DNA from: Ananas comosus | Lineage: Eukaryota; Streptophyta; Magnoliopsida; Poales; Bromeliaceae | DNA length: 64,000 nucleotides | NCBI RefSeq assembly: GCF_001540865.1 | Contig: NC_033621.1 | Location: 4,061,432-4,125,431, forward strand | Direction of reading: 5' to 3' | Shown here: positions 59,317 to 64,000 of the stretch, piece by piece | Numbering within the stretch: position 1 is the first letter of the stretch | How the letters are laid out: every line of letters begins with the position of its first letter | Notes under the pieces: model-generated | Told to the model about the DNA's origin: nothing | Databases searched by the model: none | Seen by the model: only the letters and a program-made list of their open reading frames with translations | Translations under genes and position numbers: made by a program

Positions 59317-59536
59317 TTAAAATTTAAGGACAAAAATAACGCCCATCCCATAGTTTGCGGACTAAACAAGCAATTTATCCAAAATATCTACACTAACAAT
59401 TTTGGGAATCTTCCTCTGTATACTCGAGAGTCAAAAAAAAAACCGCGACGCTGACTCGTGGGACCCACATTATTTGAATCCATATGATTTGTACGGAGTT
59501 TTTCCCGGGTTTTGAGTCCACGATCACGTGTATTTA
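59148..59536. repeat. left copy of a 390-bp direct duplication
   Basis: Runs from CAATCTCTTTGTAGAGG, inside the right end of element 3, across its 9-bp target duplication to CGTGTATTTA. The same sequence recurs at 60398-60806. Confidence 0.9.
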
Positions 59537-60397
59537 GGGATGTAAATGGATATGGATATCCGAATTTTATCCGAATCCAAACCCGAACGAAGCGGATTTT
59601 ACCTGATGTAAATGGATATGGATTCGGATATGGATATATATATAAAAAAAATCTGACGGATTCAAGTTCGGATATGAATATTTTTAAAAAACCCGAACCC
59701 GAACCCGAACCCGAATCCGAACCCGACCCGAACCCGAACAAATTTAATATGATATAATATATAGAAAAAAATTCAAGCTATTAGATCTGAATGTAAAAGC
59801 CGTTAGATCAAAATCTAACGGCTAATATTCCATCAACTTTTAACTTTCCCTCTTCCTAACCCTAATTCCTCTTTCCTTTTTCCTTTCACACTTCACGCAC
59901 ACAGCCACCCTTCCTGTCTACGCAACAGCGCCCGAACTCGAAGAGCCCCCCGGCAACGCCTCCTCCAACTTCGTTGTTCGCACACTACCGGCAGCGCCTT
60001 CTCCAACTTCGCCGTTCGCACACTCCCGGCAGCGCCTCCTCCAACTTCACCGTTCGTACACTGCCGGCAGCGCATTCTTTGTTGTTCTCATATCCCCATG
60101 GGACTCTGGCAGCGGCGCTTTGAGCAGATTCGTTCTTCGTCTTCCATTGATCTTCATCTTCTTCTTTTTTTTTTCCCCCTTTTTCTTATGATTTTTTTGA
60201 GCAGAATGTGAGGGATTTTCTTTATCGTATCGAGTTCAGGATTTTGAGTTCGGGTTCGGGTTTTGGATTTTTGCTCGGGTTCGGATTTGGATATGGAGTT
60301 TTAAAATTCATCGGGTTCGGTTTCGGGTTCGGATTTGATAGTCGGGTTCGGTTCGGGTTTTAAAAAACTCGCCCCGAATCCGACCCGTTGACATCCC
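59537..60397. mobile_element. TIR element between duplicated flanks
   Basis: Ends GGGATGTAAATGGATATG and CCGACCCGTTGACATCCC are inverted relatives. Inside, GGTTCGGGTT / AACCCGAACC words are arrayed near both ends. No transposase. A truncated relative lies at 62372-62568. It is flanked by a direct repeat of about 390 bases instead of the usual few. Confidence 0.7.
59967..60080. repeat. 38-bp tandem repeat
   Basis: Copies begin at 59967, 60005 and 60043 (AACTTC..CGTTCGCACACT..CGGCAGCGCC). It lies inside the element at 59537. Confidence 0.9.
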
Positions 60398-60806
60398 CAA
60401 TCTCTTCGTAGAGGAAAAAAAAAATAAGAGAAAAAAAGAAAAGAGAAAAAGAATAAAGATATTTTGGTCATTTTTTTAAAATTCGAAACTTTTCTGTAAA
60501 ATTGAAAAAAACGATCTAGTTTTGTAAAAACTTAAAATCTGTAGATTTTTTTATACAAATTGGCCTTAAAATTTAAGGACAAAAATAACGCCCATCCCAT
60601 AGTTTGCAGATTAGACAAGCAATTTATTCAAAATATCTACACCGACAATTTTGGGAATCTTTCTCTGTATACTCGAGAGCAAAAAAAAAAAAAAAAAAAA
60701 AAAAAACAAAAACAAAACAAAACGTGACACTGACTCGTTGGATACATTATTTGAATCCGTATGATTTGTACGGAGTTTTTCCCGAGTTTTGAGTCCACGT
60801 GTATTT
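60398..60806. repeat. right copy of the 390-bp direct duplication
   Basis: Matches 59148-59536 from CAATCTCTTCGTAGAGG to GTGTATTT, including the right end of a Mutator-like element (ATTTTTTTATACAAATTGGCC split here as TTATACAAATTGGCC) followed by TTAAAATTT. A poly-A run at 60681-60705 is expanded compared with the left copy. Confidence 0.9.
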
Positions 60807-60809
60807 GAT

Positions 60810-61334
60810 CGGTTCTCTCGCTCCGGAAAAAGAAAAAAAACGTGACAAAAAAGGAAAGCTCACCCAACACTTAAAAGAAAGGGTTAAATGCATACAACTC
60901 TCTGCAAATATAATAAATTATAAATATACTTTTATAAATTTAATTTTTATATATTATTTTTGTAAAAGTTTTAATATTTTCAAATATATCCCTCTGATTT
61001 TTTACCATTATAGAAATGTTTATATTTTAAATAAAATGTTATTTTTCTCATTACAAATATGTTCCTCTAAAAACTACAACAGTATAATATAAGAGGAGTA
61101 AAAATATCAAGTTATCTCATAAACTAATCAAAAGGTTAAGCATTTAACCTATAGTTAACCAAAATTTTCTAACAAATTCTAACGGTAGGGATATATTTGA
61201 AAATATTAGCACTTTTGTAGGAATAACATATGAAAATTGAACTTTATAGAAATATATTTATAATTTACTATGTTTGTAGGAATCTGTATAAAATTAACCC
61301 AAAAAAAGTATGCAAAAACACACAATCCGTCTTA
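60810..61334. other. AT-rich intergenic DNA
   Basis: No gene seen. Two open frames of about 100 codons on the plus strand (60799-61092, 61230-61544) are AT-rich and featureless. Confidence 0.45.
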
Positions 61335-61612
61335 ACTATGAATTACTTTAAATCAACTATTCAATTGTTTGAGATTTTGATATTACTATACAATCTTTCA
61401 ATTTGTTTAGTTTCAGTCGGCGACACTTTGACTGTAAAATCAAAACTAATAATTTATTTTAGAAAAAATAAAATTGTGAGAATTGCATCAAATACATATA
61501 TACTAGCTAAATCTGTGAATATAAACAACGAATTCAAATTATAATATTAGAGTAATGTTGACTAACACAAATCAAATAATTTGAAAGGTTGGATAGTTAA
61601 CTAAAAATAGTC
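61335..61612. repeat. MITE, family M1 copy 3
   Basis: Contains CAATCTTTCAATTTGTTTAG at left and CACAAATCAAATAATTTGAA at right in inverted orientation; same plan as 12395-12690 and 21235-21560. Confidence 0.6.
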
Positions 61613-62371
61613 CGTATTTTCAATAAGTATCATATATTTTTATTTTATTATTAATAATATATATTTATGATTTTTATTATTAAAATATTAAAAACTATAA
61701 CAAAATTATTTAGGAATATTTTGGGTACATCAACTCTAATTTAAGAGAGATTGATCTTCACCAAAAGATTAAAAATTTTTTTGCTCGTGTGGTCCACCAT
61801 TTTTATTATAGATTAATTTTTATGCCATCCATTGAATTGAGCCCATTTTAGTTGAAATCCAAAATGAAAATAATAAGGACAATATAGGCATATTAGAAAG
61901 AAAAAGAAAAAAATTAAACAAAAATGATGTGACAAAGAGAGAATGACGACTCTTGAACGAAGAAGGTGTATCAGTAGCATTGCTCCGATCATAACTAGAG
62001 AAAAAGAAAGTGTAAAAAATTGTACAGAGAACCATTCAAATATAGGCATTTTGGAACTGGCCCCTCAACTTTAATTTTTTTGATTCAACTCTTTTTGATT
62101 CTGTTTTTTTTATTTGAAATATTCTACTCATTTAAGTTAATAATTTTGTTAAATTTAATGGCTTAATTAATTACCTTTTACCACTGAGATAATCTAGCTT
62201 GCTATAAATTAATTAAAATTGTCGAATTTGAAAAAGTTAACAAAAAAAGGTTGATAAAATTTTTAATTTTTTAATTAAAATTATAAAATTCCTAAAATGC
62301 AAAAAGGTTGGATTTGCCAATCTAAAAAAAAAATAAAGTTAGAGGTGCATTTGGTGTATAAGTCCATCTAG
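61613..62371. other. AT-rich intergenic DNA
   Basis: No gene or bounded element is seen. Short open frames near 61813-62049 have no recognisable features. Confidence 0.4.
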
Positions 62372-62565
62372 GGATGTCAACGGATAGGGATACCCAAAAT
62401 TTTATCCAAACCCAAACACGAATGAAACGAATATATCCGATGCTAAATGGATATGGATCTGGATATGAATATCAAAAATAAAAACCTGACGGATATGAAT
62501 TCGGATATGGATTTTGACTATACCCGACCTGAACCCGAACCCCACCCGAACACGAATTTATTTTG

Positions 62566-62568
<3 letters not shown>
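62372..62568. mobile_element. truncated relative of the 59537 element
   Basis: Starts GGGATGTCAACGGATAGGG and continues with TATGGATCTGGATATG and CCTGAACCCGAACCCCACC, then is cut at a long TA tract (62570-62616). Confidence 0.75.

Positions 62569-62617
<49 letters not shown>
62569..62617. repeat. TA microsatellite
   Basis: About 45 bases of TA repeats between a truncated element and a MITE. Confidence 0.95.
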
Positions 62618-62619
<2 letters not shown>

Positions 62620-62842
62620 GAGCTCCTATGCTTTTAAAAGTACCAAGTTATTGATACTTGTAGATTTTTAGCCATTGGATTAAGAGATATACGGTTTGGA
62701 TGATGTGGGCCCCTTAGGGTTGAGTGGGTGGTTGGTTGAATAGTATAATCTAATAGTTGAAAATGATCCGAGGAGTAGATCTAACGGTAAAAAACTTACA
62801 AGCACCAAGTGCTTGGTGCTTTTACAAGCACCATAGCTAGAT
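62618..62842. mobile_element. TA-targeted MITE, end type B, short core
   Basis: Left end GAGCTCCTATGCTTTTAAAA, right end CTTTTACAAGCACCATAGCTAG trimmed here as CAAGCACCATAGCTAG. The core has TTGAGTGGGTGGTTGGTTGA, AATAGTATAATCTAATAG and AGATCTAACGG. TA repeat at left, CT then TA repeat at right. Confidence 0.75.
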
Positions 62843-62851
62843 TCCCCCCCC

Positions 62852-62892
<41 letters not shown>

Positions 62893-62894
<2 letters not shown>

Positions 62895-63429
62895 GCTAGG
62901 CTCTTATGCTTTCGAAAGTACATAGAACTCCGTGCTTTTAAGTTGTTTTCAATGATGGGACGTCTGATTCGGCGATCGGTTCCGTCAAACATGATCTACG
63001 CTATTGGAACTATCTAGAAACCAAATTTCATAATTTTTTGACTTCGTTTGCCTTGTGAACAAGTAGCCTCAAAATGAACGGCTGAAAGTAAAAATTTCAT
63101 AAAAAACAGTGATAAATGACTCAAATTTCAAATCTGAAGTATTGTTTTTACTCTTGATGTTAAGTAGAATTTTCTATTAAAGTTTCATGTAATTTGGATA
63201 CTTCTACACCATTGAACTTAAAAACGTGCCACATCGGCCGTTAAAATAATCATTTTTGAGACCCTATGATCGCTTGGTAAATGATGTCGAAAAATTATAA
63301 AATTTGGTTTCTAGATAGTTCCAATAACATAGATTATGCCTAACGGAGCTGATCGTCGAATTGGATGTCCTATTATCAAAAACAACTTACAAGTACGGAG
63401 GCTTCCGTACTTTCGAAAGCACAGGAGAC

Positions 63430-63434
<5 letters not shown>
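62893..63434. mobile_element. TA-targeted MITE, end type B, long core
   Basis: Left end GCTAGGCTCTTATGCTTTCG, right end GTACTTTCGAAAGCACAGGA. The core has ATGATGGGACGTC, TTCGGCGATCGGTTCCGTC, TGATCTACGC, AAATGAACGGCTGAAA and TGATCGCTTGGTAAATGATG, the same order as 23314. CT and TA repeats flank it. Confidence 0.82.
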
Positions 63435-63479
<45 letters not shown>

Positions 63480-63485
63480 GAGTTG

Positions 63486-64000
63486 ACCTGGAATACTATC
63501 GGTAGCAAACGGGCTCCGTTGCCACTCATTTATTTTCGATGATGGAGCCACCAAATCGACGATCGGCACCGTTGAAAATGATCTATACCACTTGAAGTAT
63601 CTAGAAATCAAATTTCATACTTTTCCGATATTGTTTTCTTGTCCATCAAGTGGGCATAAAAATGAATGGCTGAAAATGAATATCCTCTAAAAAGTGATGA
63701 TAGAAATTTTGTAATCATGATCGAGAATATAGGTCTTATTCTAAATAGTTTAAAGAATTTTCTAATCAAAATTCAATTGATTTGGATAGCTTTACACCGT
63801 TAAACGAGAAAGCCCCTCATATCAACCATTAAAATTATTAATTTTGAAACCCTTTAATCATTAGGTAAATGAAGTCGAAAAGATTTGGAATTTAATTTCT
63901 AAATACTTCAAATGATATAGATCATGTTCAACGGTGCCGATCGTCGATTTGAAAGCTCCATCATCGAAAACAAATGGGTGGCAACGGAGCCCGTTTGCTA
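63486..64000. mobile_element. TA-targeted MITE, end type C, long core (runs to window end)
   Basis: Starts CCTGGAATACTATCGGTAGC then AAACGGGCTCCGTTGCCACT, and ends with the complement TGGCAACGGAGCCCGTTTGC at the window edge. The core has GATGATGGAGCCACC, AAATCGACGATCGGC, AATGAATGGCTGAAA and TTTAATCATTAGGTAAATGA. A few terminal bases probably lie outside the window. Confidence 0.82.

Overview
This is nuclear DNA of a flowering plant, most likely a monocot. Its genes have many introns and GC-rich first exons, lie kilobases apart, and sit among small inverted-repeat transposons, tRNA-derived SINEs and Mutator-like elements that carry gene fragments. A commelinid such as pineapple is plausible from the repeat types, but that is only an impression.

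Five genes can be supported. (1) 2067-2365, minus: first exon of a plastid-targeted DUF6737-like protein; the rest lies beyond the left edge, past an LTR-like block at 1-1531. (2) 3938-10730, minus: a complete type-B response regulator, 6 coding exons, 644 residues. (3) 18191-20022, plus: a two-exon DUF7734-like plastid protein, 185 residues, pieced together across a 1.27-kb intron that holds a transposon. (4) 22235-33573, minus: a complete DRP1-class dynamin-related GTPase, 16 exons, 610 residues. (5) 40472-51618, minus: plastid threonine deaminase, 9 exons, about 600 codons open, but with no in-frame AUG where the transit peptide should start. Exons were joined by hand at consistent splice sites, and the reading phases close throughout. 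The genes do not form one pathway: they cover cytokinin signalling, membrane fission and cell-plate formation, isoleucine synthesis, and two plastid proteins of unknown role.

The intergenic DNA and large introns are dominated by mobile elements. Three Mutator-type elements (34236-36678, 54107-55680, 57191-59316) have perfect 9-bp target duplications and related long inverted ends. The middle one carries broken pieces of a BAHD acyltransferase and a CYP86-type P450. Two more inverted-repeat elements (13212-13600, 16358-16864) also have perfect 9-bp duplications. Four copies of one tRNA-derived SINE are present, three with clear target duplications. A set of small elements sits in TA microsatellites (DRP1 intron 14 and 62.6-64 kb), and these appear to mix interchangeable end types with two different internal cores; this is the most unusual pattern in the window. 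A separate element at 52500-53079 carries seven near-identical short hairpins.

Limits: everything here is by eye. Element edges without a stated target duplication are approximate, and family names rest on recognised motifs, not on searches.
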